A DNA stretch of 25,274 nt from Avisuccinivibrio_A sp964399665 (GTDB lineage Bacteria; Pseudomonadota; Gammaproteobacteria; Enterobacterales; Succinivibrionaceae), in NCBI GenBank assembly GCA_964399665.1, contig CAYNSI010000006.1, positions 1-25,274 on the forward strand. Reading direction: 5' to 3'. Under the pieces are notes generated by a model. That model worked only from the letters and a program-made list of their open reading frames with translations, made no database searches and was not told where the DNA came from. Shown here in pieces: positions 15,920-23,902 of the stretch. Position numbers and translations under genes: made by a program. Position 1 is the stretch's first letter. Every line of letters starts with the position of its first letter.

Positions 15920-16810
15920 TTAGTGCTCTTTACAAAACTTTTCAACTTCGGCACAAGTGGGGATCCCGCTTCTGCCTCCTGGTTTAGTGCATTTTAGTGC
16001 AGCAGTTGCTGCCGCAAATCTTAAGCCCTCTGTTATACCAAGCTTATTACACAGTGCAAAAGCAAATGCTCCGTGAAAGACGTCTCCTGCACCAGTAGTA
16101 TCAACTACATTTACCTTAAAGCTCGGATTTGTGACAATTTTACCACAATCAAAAAACGAGTAGCCCTGATCTCCTAAGGTAACATAGACGTTGCCATCAG
16201 TTTTACTTGCAGCATATTCCAGTGCTTTTTCAATATCGCTCATGCCCGAAAACTTTTCAAGACCGGGTTTTGAGAATACTGCATGGGTGCAAAGGGCTAC
16301 AAGATCATCAATTGGTTGTGGGGTTGTATCAGCATCAAGCATGGTGGGCACCCCCGCTTGTTTTGCAAGTCTAAAAGCTGTAAGTGCACCTTCCTGCCAT
16401 CTTACATCGGCGAGCACCATATCGTACTGACTAAAATCTATCTGCTCTAATGACCCTGCATCAGGAGTCAGATTTGGAGATGGGTAGCTTGCAATGATAC
16501 GGCTGCCATTGGAATCAACAAAAATGGCTGCCTGAGTTGAAGTAGCCCCGGTAATGACAACCATGTTTCCGGTAGCTACATTTTCTTTTTGAAGCTCTGC
16601 AATGATTCCTTTACCTGTAGCGTCATCTCCTACTCTGGCAATCAGATCCACTGAGGCGCCAAGACGTGCACAGGCTACAGAGGCTGTTGCAGCAGGACCA
16701 CCTCCCTGTTCCTTAAAGTCTTTGGCAAAATACTTCCCCTCCACAGTTGGAAGAGTGTCTAAGGTAAAGATACGATCTTGGGTGGTGATTCCAACACAGC
16801 AAATCTTCAT
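15920..16810 (-). CDS. yihV: 6-deoxy-6-sulfofructose kinase YihV (PfkB family)
   Basis: Phosphorylates 6-deoxy-6-sulfofructose at C1 with ATP, the committing step of sulfo-EMP. A 296-residue ribokinase-fold kinase with EQGGGPAATASVACARLGA (34-52), SYPSPNLTPDA, LADVRW (R137, corresponding to E. coli R138) and VVDTTGAGDVFHGA with catalytic D243, ending KCTKPGGRSGIP. These match E. coli YihV nearly word for word, separating it from other PfkB kinases. I chose ATG 16810, which gives MKICCVGITTQDRI and has AAAGGAG 7 nt upstream; the frame runs 33 codons further back but without homology or ribosome site. First gene of the leftward unit. Confidence 0.95.
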   Translation of the reverse strand: MKICCVGITTQDRIFTLDTLPTVEGKYFAKDFKEQGGGPAATASVACARLGASVDLIARVGDDATGKGIIAELQKENVATGNMVVITGATSTQAAIFVDSNGSRIIASYPSPNLTPDAGSLEQIDFSQYDMVLADVRWQEGALTAFRLAKQAGVPTMLDADTTPQPIDDLVALCTHAVFSKPGLEKFSGMSDIEKALEYAASKTDGNVYVTLGDQGYSFFDCGKIVTNPSFKVNVVDTTGAGDVFHGAFAFALCNKLGITEGLRFAAATAALKCTKPGGRSGIPTCAEVEKFCKEH

Positions 16811-17178
16811 ATTGAAACTCCTTTTGATTGATGATACCAGCCAACTCTTCAAGAGGCCTGTGAGGGTTTTGCGAGACAAACAAACATCCTGGCTGCCGTA
16901 AACAAACAAAAATACTCACAAACACTCGTTATCATGGGTTATTTTAAGTTTATCTGAGTTATAAATCAGAAATAGTGTAGCGCTATTGTTTGATTTTGTG
17001 ATCTTGTTATAAATTCTGAGCGAAAGTATTACTATAATCCTTAAGCTATTCCTAATATTTTTGCTTGTATATCAAAGTATTTTTATGTGAAATTTGATGA
17101 AGATCACATCCAAGAAAAGTTTCTAAATGCTCATATTTATTCTAAAATGACCAAAAACGATCTTTATAGGAGATATTA
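16811..17178. promoter_or_regulatory. Divergent control region of the SQ cluster
   Basis: 368 bp of A/T-rich DNA between yihV and yihU. It contains a CRP-like site (17093-17108). The direct repeat ACAAACAAA occurs at 16876-16884 and 16902-16910, so the copies start 26 bp apart. The inverted repeat TCTGA-N8-TCAGA (16953-16970) has a core GTTATAAAT that recurs at 17006-17014. Candidate -10 elements for yihU are CATATT (17132-17137) and TAAAAT (around 17142). The repeats are plausible YihW operators or overlapping promoters; no protein-coding frame is convincing. Confidence 0.5.
17093..17108 (+). promoter_or_regulatory. Candidate CRP-binding site upstream of yihU
   Basis: TTTGATGAAGATCACA fits TGTGA-N6-TCACA with nine of ten conserved positions. 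Its centre lies about 78 bp before the yihU ATG. With the -10 candidate CATATT (17132-17137) the centre would be close to the -41.5 position of class II activation. Catabolite control by cAMP-CRP is expected for a secondary sugar such as SQ; the site itself is inferred by motif. Confidence 0.55.
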
Positions 17179-18063
17179 ATGAGCAAGGTTGCTTTTATCG
17201 GTTTAGGTCAGATGGGCTCTCCGATGTCTTTAAATATCCTAAAAAAAGGACACCAGGTTACGGTATACGACATTAGTGAGGACGCCGTGTCTCAGTTAGT
17301 CTCCCAAGGAGCTGTGGCTGCATCCTCCCCGGCACAGGCGGCAGCAGATGCTGAATTTATTATCACCATGCTTCCAAATGGAAAATTAGTAGAGACAGTA
17401 GCTTTTGGTGACAATGGTTTCGTTTCCGTAATGAAACAGGGGGCGTTATTCATTGATATGTCCACCATCTCACCTTTTGAGAGCGATGCCTTGCGGGAAA
17501 AAATTACTAAATCAGGCAAAGAAATGATGGAGTGTCCTGTAGGCAGAACTTCTGCGGATGCAAAAACAGGAACTCTGCTGCTTTTAGCAGGCGGCAGGGC
17601 AGACCAGATTGCCAAGGCCAAGGATATTTTGATGTGTATGGGCAACGAGATGATTGATGCCGGCGGGCCCGGGATGGGGATAAGACTCAAGATTGTCAAT
17701 AATTTTATGAGTATTGCCCTAAATGGCTTGTCAGCTGAGGCTGCCGTGTTGTGTGAGGCCATGGGACTATCTTTGGATGTTGCCGTAAAGATGATGCAGG
17801 GAACACCTGCTATCAAATCTCACTTTACTACCACTTGGCAAAATAAAGTTCTAAAAGGAGATATTTCTCCAGCATTTATGGTTGATCTGGCGCATAAGGA
17901 TTTGGGTATTGCTCTTGATATCGGCAATCGTCTCCATGTGCCAATGGTCATGGGAGCGGCCTGCAGGGAAATTTACAATCAGGCTTCTGCTTTTGGTTTA
18001 GGTCGCCAAGATTGGACCTCCATCCTTATTCACCTAAGAAATATGCAAAAAGGCAAAAACTAA
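17179..18063 (+). CDS. yihU: 3-sulfolactaldehyde reductase YihU
   Basis: Reduces 3-sulfolactaldehyde to 2,3-dihydroxypropane-1-sulfonate (DHPS), reoxidising NADH and allowing fermentative growth on SQ. A 294-residue beta-hydroxyacid dehydrogenase: Rossmann motif FIGLGQMGSPM with Asp31 after strand 2 (favouring NADH over NADPH), FIITMLPNG, the substrate motif PVGRTSADAKTGTLLLLAGG with Arg123, GPGMGIRLKIVNN with catalytic Lys171, and SPAFMVDLAHKDLGIAL. These match E. coli YihU almost throughout, and R123/K171 have the same numbers. AGGAG at 17169-17173 precedes the ATG. First gene of the rightward unit, 16 bp before yihT. Confidence 0.96.
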   Translation: MSKVAFIGLGQMGSPMSLNILKKGHQVTVYDISEDAVSQLVSQGAVAASSPAQAAADAEFIITMLPNGKLVETVAFGDNGFVSVMKQGALFIDMSTISPFESDALREKITKSGKEMMECPVGRTSADAKTGTLLLLAGGRADQIAKAKDILMCMGNEMIDAGGPGMGIRLKIVNNFMSIALNGLSAEAAVLCEAMGLSLDVAVKMMQGTPAIKSHFTTTWQNKVLKGDISPAFMVDLAHKDLGIALDIGNRLHVPMVMGAACREIYNQASAFGLGRQDWTSILIHLRNMQKGKN

Positions 18064-18079
18064 CAGGAGAGTTATATCC

Positions 18080-18955
18080 ATGCAAAATTACACCGTCAAA
18101 GATCTTGCCAGGCCCTCAGGCGGTCTTGCAATGTTAGCAGTTGATCAGCGTGAGGCGATGCGCCTTATGTTTCAAAGTGCTACAGGGATTGTGCCTACAC
18201 CTGACAAAACGCTTACCGACTTTAAGGTCAATGCAGCCAGGATCTTGTCACCTTATGCATCTGCAGTGCTTGTGGACAAGCAGTTTTGTCTGGATGAAAT
18301 TGTTAAAACCAAAGCAATAGCGCCTAATTCCTCATTGATTGTCTCAGGTGATGAATTTATCCCGGGCAATGGCATTCCTGTAGACGATGTCCGTATAGAT
18401 CCGGCAATTGATGCCCAGGAAGTACGCAGTATGGGCGGCAAGGCCCTGAAGCTTTTAGTGCTTTATCGCAGTGATGAAAGTTCACAGGCCCGGTTGGATA
18501 TGGTTTCTGCGTTTGTAAAAAAATGTCGTAGTGCAGGACTTGTCAGCATTATTGAACCTGTTGTACGTCCTCCACGCCAAGGCCTTTCCTTTGATAAAGA
18601 AGCTTGTATTTTAGCTGCCGCAAAGGAATTAGGACAAACCGACGCTGACATCTACAAAGTCGAAATGCCCTATGGCGGCAAAGGAGAATACCAGAAGCTT
18701 GTTGATGCCACAGCGAGGCTTAACGATCTTATAAAAATGCCATGGGTGATCTTAAGTTCAGGAGTCGATGCCAACTTATTCCCCCGCGCAGTACGAGCTG
18801 CCATGCAGTCAGGAGCTTCAGGATTTTTAGCAGGTCGTGCAGTGTGGTCTGTGGTGGTTGGACTTCCTGATCAAGACCTTATGCTTGAGGATTTATCAGT
18901 TCCACGCTTACAGCGCTTGGGTCAAATTGTTGATGAAATGATGAGTAAAAGATAG
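18080..18955 (+). CDS. yihT: 6-deoxy-6-sulfofructose-1-phosphate aldolase YihT
   Basis: Class I Schiff-base aldolase of the LacD/YihT family; splits sulfofructose-1-phosphate into DHAP, which enters glycolysis, and 3-sulfolactaldehyde. At 291 residues it is one shorter than E. coli YihT. Shared blocks: GGLAMLAVDQREAMRLMF, LTDFKVNAA, SPYASAVLVDKQFC, DEFIPGNGIPVD, IIEPVVRPPRQG, DIYKVEMP with the Schiff-base Lys193 (same number as in E. coli), and LSSGVDANLFPRAV plus GASGFLAGRAVW for phosphate binding. An AGGAGAG ribosome site lies before ATG 18080. The tauE-like gene starts 11 bp after its stop. Confidence 0.96.
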   Translation: MQNYTVKDLARPSGGLAMLAVDQREAMRLMFQSATGIVPTPDKTLTDFKVNAARILSPYASAVLVDKQFCLDEIVKTKAIAPNSSLIVSGDEFIPGNGIPVDDVRIDPAIDAQEVRSMGGKALKLLVLYRSDESSQARLDMVSAFVKKCRSAGLVSIIEPVVRPPRQGLSFDKEACILAAAKELGQTDADIYKVEMPYGGKGEYQKLVDATARLNDLIKMPWVILSSGVDANLFPRAVRAAMQSGASGFLAGRAVWSVVVGLPDQDLMLEDLSVPRLQRLGQIVDEMMSKR

Positions 18956-18966
18956 GGGGACTTCTT

Positions 18967-19743
18967 ATGGAAGCGTTTCTACAAATAACAATGCCAGATG
19001 GGACGTTGCTGCCGCAAAGTACACTTTTCATCGTGGTCTCACTAATGTTCATGTACTCCTTTGTAGGAGTTGTGGCAGGATTCGGAGGTGCTTTAACCAC
19101 CATGCCGCTGGTTTCGCTAATGATCCCGGTAAGAATGGCATCTCCTATAAGTGTTACCGTCGGGACCTGCACAGCCCTTTATGCCACCATCATGGATCGT
19201 AAAGCGGTTGATTGGAAATCTGCAGCAGTACTTATTATTGCGTCTTTTGCGGGTATTCCTTTTGGTATCTATATTCTTAAATATGCCCCGGATTCGGTTA
19301 TGAAAGGAATTTTAGGCGTCTTTTTGCTTATATACTCCTTTTATTCCTTATTTTTCAAAGGATTGCCCAAATATGATCGCAAGTGGCTTCCAGTACCATT
19401 TGGTTTTTTAGCAGGCGGATTGGGCGCTGCGTTTTCTACTAACGGTCCACCTGTCGTCATTTACGGACAGCTTCGGGATCTCAATAAATCAGCCTTTAGG
19501 GGAACTTTGAATGCCTTTTTCACTGCCAACAACGTTGGTGTGGTTATCGGCATGTTTGCTTCAGACATTTTGACTATAGACACCATCAAGATTGTAGTTA
19601 TGGCAATACCACCCATGCTGCTTGGTTGGATCATAGGTCAGCTTGTTCATAAAAAGCTTTCCAAAGAAGTTTTCCAAAAGCTGGTGTATGTCCTGTTAAT
19701 TATTTCTGCAATTTTCCTCTTAAAAGGAGCCTTCGGGATCTAA
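18967..19743 (+). CDS. TauE/SafE family exporter, probable DHPS exporter
   Basis: A 258-residue polytopic membrane protein with about eight hydrophobic segments in two related halves. It has the TauE/SafE patterns GVVAGFGGALTTMPLVSL (first half) and GFLAGGLGAAFSTNGPPVVIYGQL (second half). The family exports sulfite and organosulfonates from bacteria. Location between yihT and yihS, with a G-rich ribosome site at 18955-18959, points to export of DHPS made by YihU. In E. coli that role is assigned to a GPH-family protein (YihP), absent here. The family is certain; the substrate is inferred from context and could alternatively be sulfolactate or sulfite. Confidence 0.88.
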   Translation: MEAFLQITMPDGTLLPQSTLFIVVSLMFMYSFVGVVAGFGGALTTMPLVSLMIPVRMASPISVTVGTCTALYATIMDRKAVDWKSAAVLIIASFAGIPFGIYILKYAPDSVMKGILGVFLLIYSFYSLFFKGLPKYDRKWLPVPFGFLAGGLGAAFSTNGPPVVIYGQLRDLNKSAFRGTLNAFFTANNVGVVIGMFASDILTIDTIKIVVMAIPPMLLGWIIGQLVHKKLSKEVFQKLVYVLLIISAIFLLKGAFGI

Positions 19744-19772
19744 TAAAACCAAACAAAATAAGGAGATAATAT

Positions 19773-21023
19773 ATGAAGTGGTTCAATACGTTAGCTCATA
19801 ATCGCTGGCTTGAAAAAGAAGTTGATGAAATTTTCGCCTTTGCCAGCAAATCAGTTGTTCCCTCTGGATTTGGTTGGCTTGGTAATGATGGTCAAATCAT
19901 GGAGGAAAACGGAACTCATTTGTGGATCACCTCCCGCATGCTGCACGTGTTCTCTTGTGCCGCTTTAATGGGACGGCCCGGGGCTATGGATCTTGTAGAT
20001 CACGGCATCAAGGCATTGTTGGATGGTCCCCTGGTAAATAAGAAATATGGCGGTTGGTATGCCTGTGTAGAAAATGAATCAGGCAAGGTGAAGGATGCCT
20101 CTAATCAAGGCTATCAGTACTTCTTTGCTCTTTTAGGTGCTGCAAGCTGCTGCTGTACCAATCATCCCCGCTCACGTGAGCTTTTGGATAAGACCATAGC
20201 CATCGTAGAGAAATATTTTTACTCTGAAAAAGAGAAGATGTGTCTTGAGTCATGGGACGAGACTTTTACCACTCCTGAGGCTTATCGCGGCGGAAATGCC
20301 AATATGCATGCAGTTGAAGCATTTATGATTGTCTACGACGTCACAGGAGATCGCAAATGGCTTGAAAGGGCGACTCATATAGCTTCTATCATCGTCCACA
20401 AATTTGCCAAACCCAATATGTACAGGGTAAACGAGCACTTTGATGAGAATTGGAACCCGCTGCCTGACTATAACAAAGAAGCTCCGGCAAACAGATTCAG
20501 GGCTTATGGCTGCACTCCCGGACATATGATCGAGTGGGCAAGACTGCTGTGCCACGTAAAAGCAGCATATGAAGCTCATAATGAACCCGCCCCGGAGTGG
20601 CTCCTTGAGGATGCCAAGGGGGTTTTTGCAGCTGCTGTACGTGATGCATGGTATGTCGATGGTGAACCAGGATTTGTCTATTGCGTAGGCTGGGATGGTA
20701 AGCCTGTCATCCGTGATCGTATCCGCTGGCCTATTGTTGAGGCTATGGGTTCAGCTTATGCCTTATACACCTTTACTCACGAAGAGCAGTATGAAAAGTA
20801 CTATCAAATGTGGTGGGATTACTGTGTTAAGTACTTAAAAGACTATGAGAAAGGTTCGTGGCACCAGGAACTTGATCCTACCAATAAACCAGCATCTTTA
20901 GTTTGGAATGGCAAACAGGATGTATACCACCTCCTGCACTGTTTGGTGATCCCCCGCATTCCTCTAGCCCCAGGACTTGCTCCTGCTCTGGCTGCAGGTT
21001 TGCTTGATGTAAATGCCAAATAG
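19773..21023 (+). CDS. yihS: Sulfoquinovose isomerase YihS (AGE family)
   Basis: Interconverts sulfoquinovose and 6-deoxy-6-sulfofructose, the second step of sulfo-EMP. A 416-residue (alpha/alpha)6-barrel of the N-acylglucosamine 2-epimerase superfamily, three residues longer than E. coli YihS. Family residues: THLWITSRMLHVFS, GGWYACVEN, QGYQYFFALLGAASCCC, GGNANMHAVEAF, and the catalytic pair His251 (GHMIEWARLL) and His386 (DVYHLLHC), equivalent to H248/H383 in E. coli after the three-residue shift, with WHQELDPTN between. AAGGAG precedes ATG 19773. A hairpin terminator lies just after the stop, before yihR. Mannose isomerase activity is known for relatives, but the context fixes SQ. Confidence 0.95.
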   Translation: MKWFNTLAHNRWLEKEVDEIFAFASKSVVPSGFGWLGNDGQIMEENGTHLWITSRMLHVFSCAALMGRPGAMDLVDHGIKALLDGPLVNKKYGGWYACVENESGKVKDASNQGYQYFFALLGAASCCCTNHPRSRELLDKTIAIVEKYFYSEKEKMCLESWDETFTTPEAYRGGNANMHAVEAFMIVYDVTGDRKWLERATHIASIIVHKFAKPNMYRVNEHFDENWNPLPDYNKEAPANRFRAYGCTPGHMIEWARLLCHVKAAYEAHNEPAPEWLLEDAKGVFAAAVRDAWYVDGEPGFVYCVGWDGKPVIRDRIRWPIVEAMGSAYALYTFTHEEQYEKYYQMWWDYCVKYLKDYEKGSWHQELDPTNKPASLVWNGKQDVYHLLHCLVIPRIPLAPGLAPALAAGLLDVNAK

Positions 21024-21037
21024 TTTTTCCACGTGAT

Positions 21038-21060
21038 AAAGAGCCCGAACGGGCTCTTTT
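21038..21060 (+). terminator. Intra-operon hairpin terminator between yihS and yihR
   Basis: AAAGAGCCC-GAAC-GGGCTCTTT (21038-21059) forms a perfect 9-bp stem with a tetraloop (CG closing pair possible) and ends in four T. The short U tract suggests partial termination, lowering yihR and yihO expression relative to the upstream enzymes. Confidence 0.7.
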
Positions 21061-21072
21061 GCTGGAGGTATT

Positions 21073-21957
21073 ATGCATAAAAGCGGCAGGGTTTACACCT
21101 TATCAGTCGCCCCATATGAAGCCAGGATTGTCGAAGTTGGGGCAGGTTTAGCAAGTTTGACTTTTGATGGTCGAAATATTGTAGTTCCCCATGATGTATC
21201 AGCAGTTGCTCCGGCTCACCTGGGAAAAATCCTGGCTCCCTGGCCAAATCGCCTCGCCAAAGGCGCATACACATTCGCCGGCAGGTCATATCAATTGCCA
21301 ATATCGGATTTAGGTTCAAATTCGGCTATCCACGGTCTTTTAGCGTGGAAAGAATGGCATGTGGTAAATGCTGGCATTGATGAACTTGTGTTACAAACAA
21401 GGGTTACTCCCGTCTATGGTTATCCCTTTGAGATAGAGGCTGAAGTACGTTACTTCTTGTGCCCGGAAAAAGGTCTTAGTGTAAAAATTTCCCTTTACAA
21501 TCGCGGCGATGAAGATGCTCCTGCGGGAATTGGACAACATCCTTATTTATGTTGTGCCGACAGTGCTGCTGATGATCTTAAACTTACGCTGCCTTGTAAT
21601 GAAGTTTTTACCGTTGATGAAAACTTAAATCCCCGCCAAGTAGTTCCGGTATCTTCTTTAAATCTTGACTATCAAAACGGCAGGTTAATAAGTCAAACCC
21701 TTATTGACCATACTTTTAAGTGCCAAAGTCAAGAGAGTCTTGCCAGTATTCAAAGCGGGGATCTTAAGGTCAGCCTGCTTAGTAACGCCAAGTATCTGCA
21801 AGTGTATACCGCAGACAAACTTGGACGGGTTGGGGTTGCCATCGAGCCCATGACTTGTCCGCCAAATGCTTTTAACTCAGGAATTGATTTAGCTGTTTTA
21901 AGGCCAAAAGAACAGCTTAGCCTGACTTTCAGCTTATCAGCACAGCGATGTGAGTAA
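21073..21957 (+). CDS. yihR: Sulfoquinovose mutarotase YihR (aldose 1-epimerase family)
   Basis: A 294-residue GalM-like beta-sandwich that speeds interconversion of SQ anomers so that the isomerase and importer see usable forms. Aldose-epimerase landmarks: APWPNRLAKGAY (55-66), AIHGLLAW with His87, GIGQHPYL with His156, and EPMTCPPNAFNSG with the catalytic base Glu258. APWPNR and the TCPPNAFNSG ending are typical of YihR-type rather than galactose mutarotases. It starts 13 bp after the intra-operon terminator, with GGAGG well placed before the ATG. E. coli YihR is slightly longer. Assignment as SQ mutarotase relies on both motifs and context. Confidence 0.92.
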   Translation: MHKSGRVYTLSVAPYEARIVEVGAGLASLTFDGRNIVVPHDVSAVAPAHLGKILAPWPNRLAKGAYTFAGRSYQLPISDLGSNSAIHGLLAWKEWHVVNAGIDELVLQTRVTPVYGYPFEIEAEVRYFLCPEKGLSVKISLYNRGDEDAPAGIGQHPYLCCADSAADDLKLTLPCNEVFTVDENLNPRQVVPVSSLNLDYQNGRLISQTLIDHTFKCQSQESLASIQSGDLKVSLLSNAKYLQVYTADKLGRVGVAIEPMTCPPNAFNSGIDLAVLRPKEQLSLTFSLSAQRCE

Positions 21958-21994
21958 TTGTGGGGATCTTCCATTAGATAAACATAGGAGTAAC

Positions 21995-22016
21995 TAGGCA
22001 AATTTGGATTTGCCTA
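21995..22016 (+). promoter_or_regulatory. Perfect stem-loop just upstream of the SQ importer
   Basis: TAGGCAAAT-TTGG-ATTTGCCTA is a 9-bp perfect hairpin without a T tail, ending directly before the AAGGAGG-type ribosome site of the importer gene. It cannot terminate well. It could block ribosome entry, stop RNase passage or mark an RNA processing site. The function is unknown. Confidence 0.5.
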
Positions 22017-22032
22017 CAAGGAGGCAGTCATT

Positions 22033-23421
22033 ATGTCTGAAGCTATTAATAAGCAGGTCGATCTGACCCCGGTAAAGACAAATGTGAGGCAGAGGGTTTT
22101 TTACGGCTTGGGAGATACAGGATATAACTTCCTGTTTGAAATGGGGCAGTTATATCTACTTAAATATTACACTGACCATCTAGGGATCCCTGGCTATATA
22201 GCAGGACTCATTTTTCTTTTAGTCAAGATTTGGGATGCTTTTGCTGATATCAGTGTTGGAACGTGGATAGACAGCAGACTTAATATTGGAAAGCGCGGGA
22301 AATTCCGTCCCTTTATGCTGTATTCTGCAGTGCCGTTAGCTCTGCTTTTAGTTGCATCGTTCTCAATTCCCGAGTTCTCTTTGACTTGGAAAATAGTGTT
22401 TGCATTTTTAACCTACATGATTTTTGGAACGGTGTACTCCATAGGTAATATTGCTTATGGTTCTATTGTTCCGGCGATTACCAAAAATACTCAAGAACGC
22501 TCAATCTTAGCTTCTTTCAGACAGGCAGGGTCCAACCTGGGACTTTTGATTTCTACCGTAGCTTTCATGCCAATTGTTTGGTTCTTTACTGATGAGCGGG
22601 TTGGCTATGGTTTTGCTACTGGGGTATTTGGTGTAGCCGGCGTGATCCTAATCCTGTTGTCATATCACAATATTCAGGAGAACTACATTGTTAAACCCAA
22701 AGAAAAAGTAAAATTTTCCGCTATGAAAGAGGCCTATAAGGCTCTACTTAAAAACAACGCTCTTATCATTTTGTGTATTGTCAATGTATTCACCTTCTCA
22801 GCGTTTAATGTGAAATTGGCAGTGCAAATATACTTTGCCCAATATGTTTTCGGAGATCCCAATGCTGTTATGTCAATGGGCTTTTTCTCAATAGGTGCTG
22901 TTTTCGTAGGAACGATTATTGTCCCCAATCTTGTGAAAAAGCTTGATAAGGTATGGATCTACATTATAGGCGGCATAATTTGGGCTGCAGCTGATATAAC
23001 AGCCTTTTTTGTGGTAAATGACATTTTTATGTACATTATCTTTGCCTCCTTAGCGTTTCTCGGCAGCTCCTTTATTAATACTTTGAACTGGGCATTGATC
23101 TCAGATGCTGTGGAATATGGCGAATGGAAGACTCATATCCGCTCTGAAGGTCTTACCTATTCTTCATATACCTTCTTTAGAAAGCTTTCCACCGCTATTG
23201 CAGGATTTGTTCCCGGTGTGGTTTTGACCATGGTAGGCTATGTCCCAAATGTAGAGCAGACAGAAGAAGCACTTCAGGGGATCCGCGGGCTGATCTTCTT
23301 GTATCCTGGTTTCTTGAGCATTCTAACCATTGTGGTTATGTACTTCTTCTATCCAATTTGGAACAAAGACTACAAAAAGATTATAGAAGATTTAAGTGCA
23401 AGACATGCTAAAGAAGCATAG
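22033..23421 (+). CDS. yihO: Sulfoquinovose importer, GPH-family (YihO/YihP-like)
   Basis: A 462-residue cation symporter of the glycoside-pentoside-hexuronide family with about 12 hydrophobic segments. Blocks shared with E. coli YihO: GLGDTGYNFLFEMGQLYLLKYYTD, DSRLNIGKRGKFRPFMLY, YGSIVPAITKNTQERS, FNVKLAVQIYFAQYV, LNWALISDAVEYGEWKT, SYTFFRKLSTAIAGFVPG and QGIRGLIFLYP. E. coli has two paralogues, YihO (uptake) and YihP (thought to export DHPS). Here there is a single copy, placed last in the operon with a separate TauE-type exporter upstream, which favours uptake. The YihO name is my best guess; YihP cannot be excluded. The strong GAGG ribosome site follows a perfect stem-loop. Confidence 0.85.
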   Translation: MSEAINKQVDLTPVKTNVRQRVFYGLGDTGYNFLFEMGQLYLLKYYTDHLGIPGYIAGLIFLLVKIWDAFADISVGTWIDSRLNIGKRGKFRPFMLYSAVPLALLLVASFSIPEFSLTWKIVFAFLTYMIFGTVYSIGNIAYGSIVPAITKNTQERSILASFRQAGSNLGLLISTVAFMPIVWFFTDERVGYGFATGVFGVAGVILILLSYHNIQENYIVKPKEKVKFSAMKEAYKALLKNNALIILCIVNVFTFSAFNVKLAVQIYFAQYVFGDPNAVMSMGFFSIGAVFVGTIIVPNLVKKLDKVWIYIIGGIIWAAADITAFFVVNDIFMYIIFASLAFLGSSFINTLNWALISDAVEYGEWKTHIRSEGLTYSSYTFFRKLSTAIAGFVPGVVLTMVGYVPNVEQTEEALQGIRGLIFLYPGFLSILTIVVMYFFYPIWNKDYKKIIEDLSARHAKEA

Positions 23422-23902
23422 TACCTTGTGTTAATGAGAGGCTGCAAAGTCCTGTAGGAACTTTGCAGCCGACTCTTCTGATGGACTAAGAATTATCCTT
23501 GCATCTTGTGCCCCATCTTTTTCTTAAAAAACATTTTCTTAAAAGACGTTATCAACGATTTGGCCTAAAGTTGTGCGCCATTTAGAGTACTTGCAGCTCT
23601 CTTTATTCAGGGGGATTGCGCTTTATCCATATGGTTGTTGTGCTCAGCCGGTGTCACGCTTTTGCTCCCAGATTTTGTCCTTATCTTCCACTGGCTAATA
23701 AAAAACGGCTTATTAATTCGGTTCAAAGCTGAGCAGATGGTAAATCTTAAAGAGCCTTAAAAGGCTTGAGACGACTTATCGTATAATCACCACGGAATTT
23801 CTAAGAATATAGGCAATTTAAGGCAGATCTGTCTTAAGGGGCATTAAAATAGTCATAGTTGCCAACATAAATCTTTAAGATAACTTTAACACTTTAACTG
23901 TC
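23422..23902. other. Intergenic region between the SQ operon and the lipoprotein gene
   Basis: No coding frame is convincing. After the operon-end hairpin comes unremarkable A/T-rich DNA with a TAATAA/TTATTA dyad (23696-23715). A perfect palindrome AGCCTT-AA-AAGGCT (23753-23766) follows, then a perfect -10 hexamer TATAAT at 23782-23787. The palindrome covers the expected -35 position, where no TTGACA is visible, so it may be an operator or activator site for the downstream gene. Confidence 0.45.
23440..23470 (+). terminator. Long hairpin at the end of the SQ operon
   Basis: GGCTGCAAAGT (23440-23450) pairs perfectly with ACTTTGCAGCC (23460-23470) around a nine-base loop. There is no T run after it, so termination would need Rho or the hairpin may protect the 3' end. 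It lies 18 bp after the importer stop. Confidence 0.6.

Noticed and set aside
15913..15954. Upstream GTG start for the YihW-like regulator
   Set aside because: It would overlap yihV and add 14 residues with no counterpart in E. coli YihW; ATG 15912 just after the yihV stop fits better.
16811..16909. 33-codon N-terminal extension of yihV
   Set aside because: The extension has no homology to YihV, contains the repeat-rich leader, and the internal ATG at 16810 has a near-perfect ribosome site.
16997..17012. Second CRP-like site (TGTGATCTTGTTATAA)
   Set aside because: Only the left half matches; the right half TATAA is unlike TCACA.
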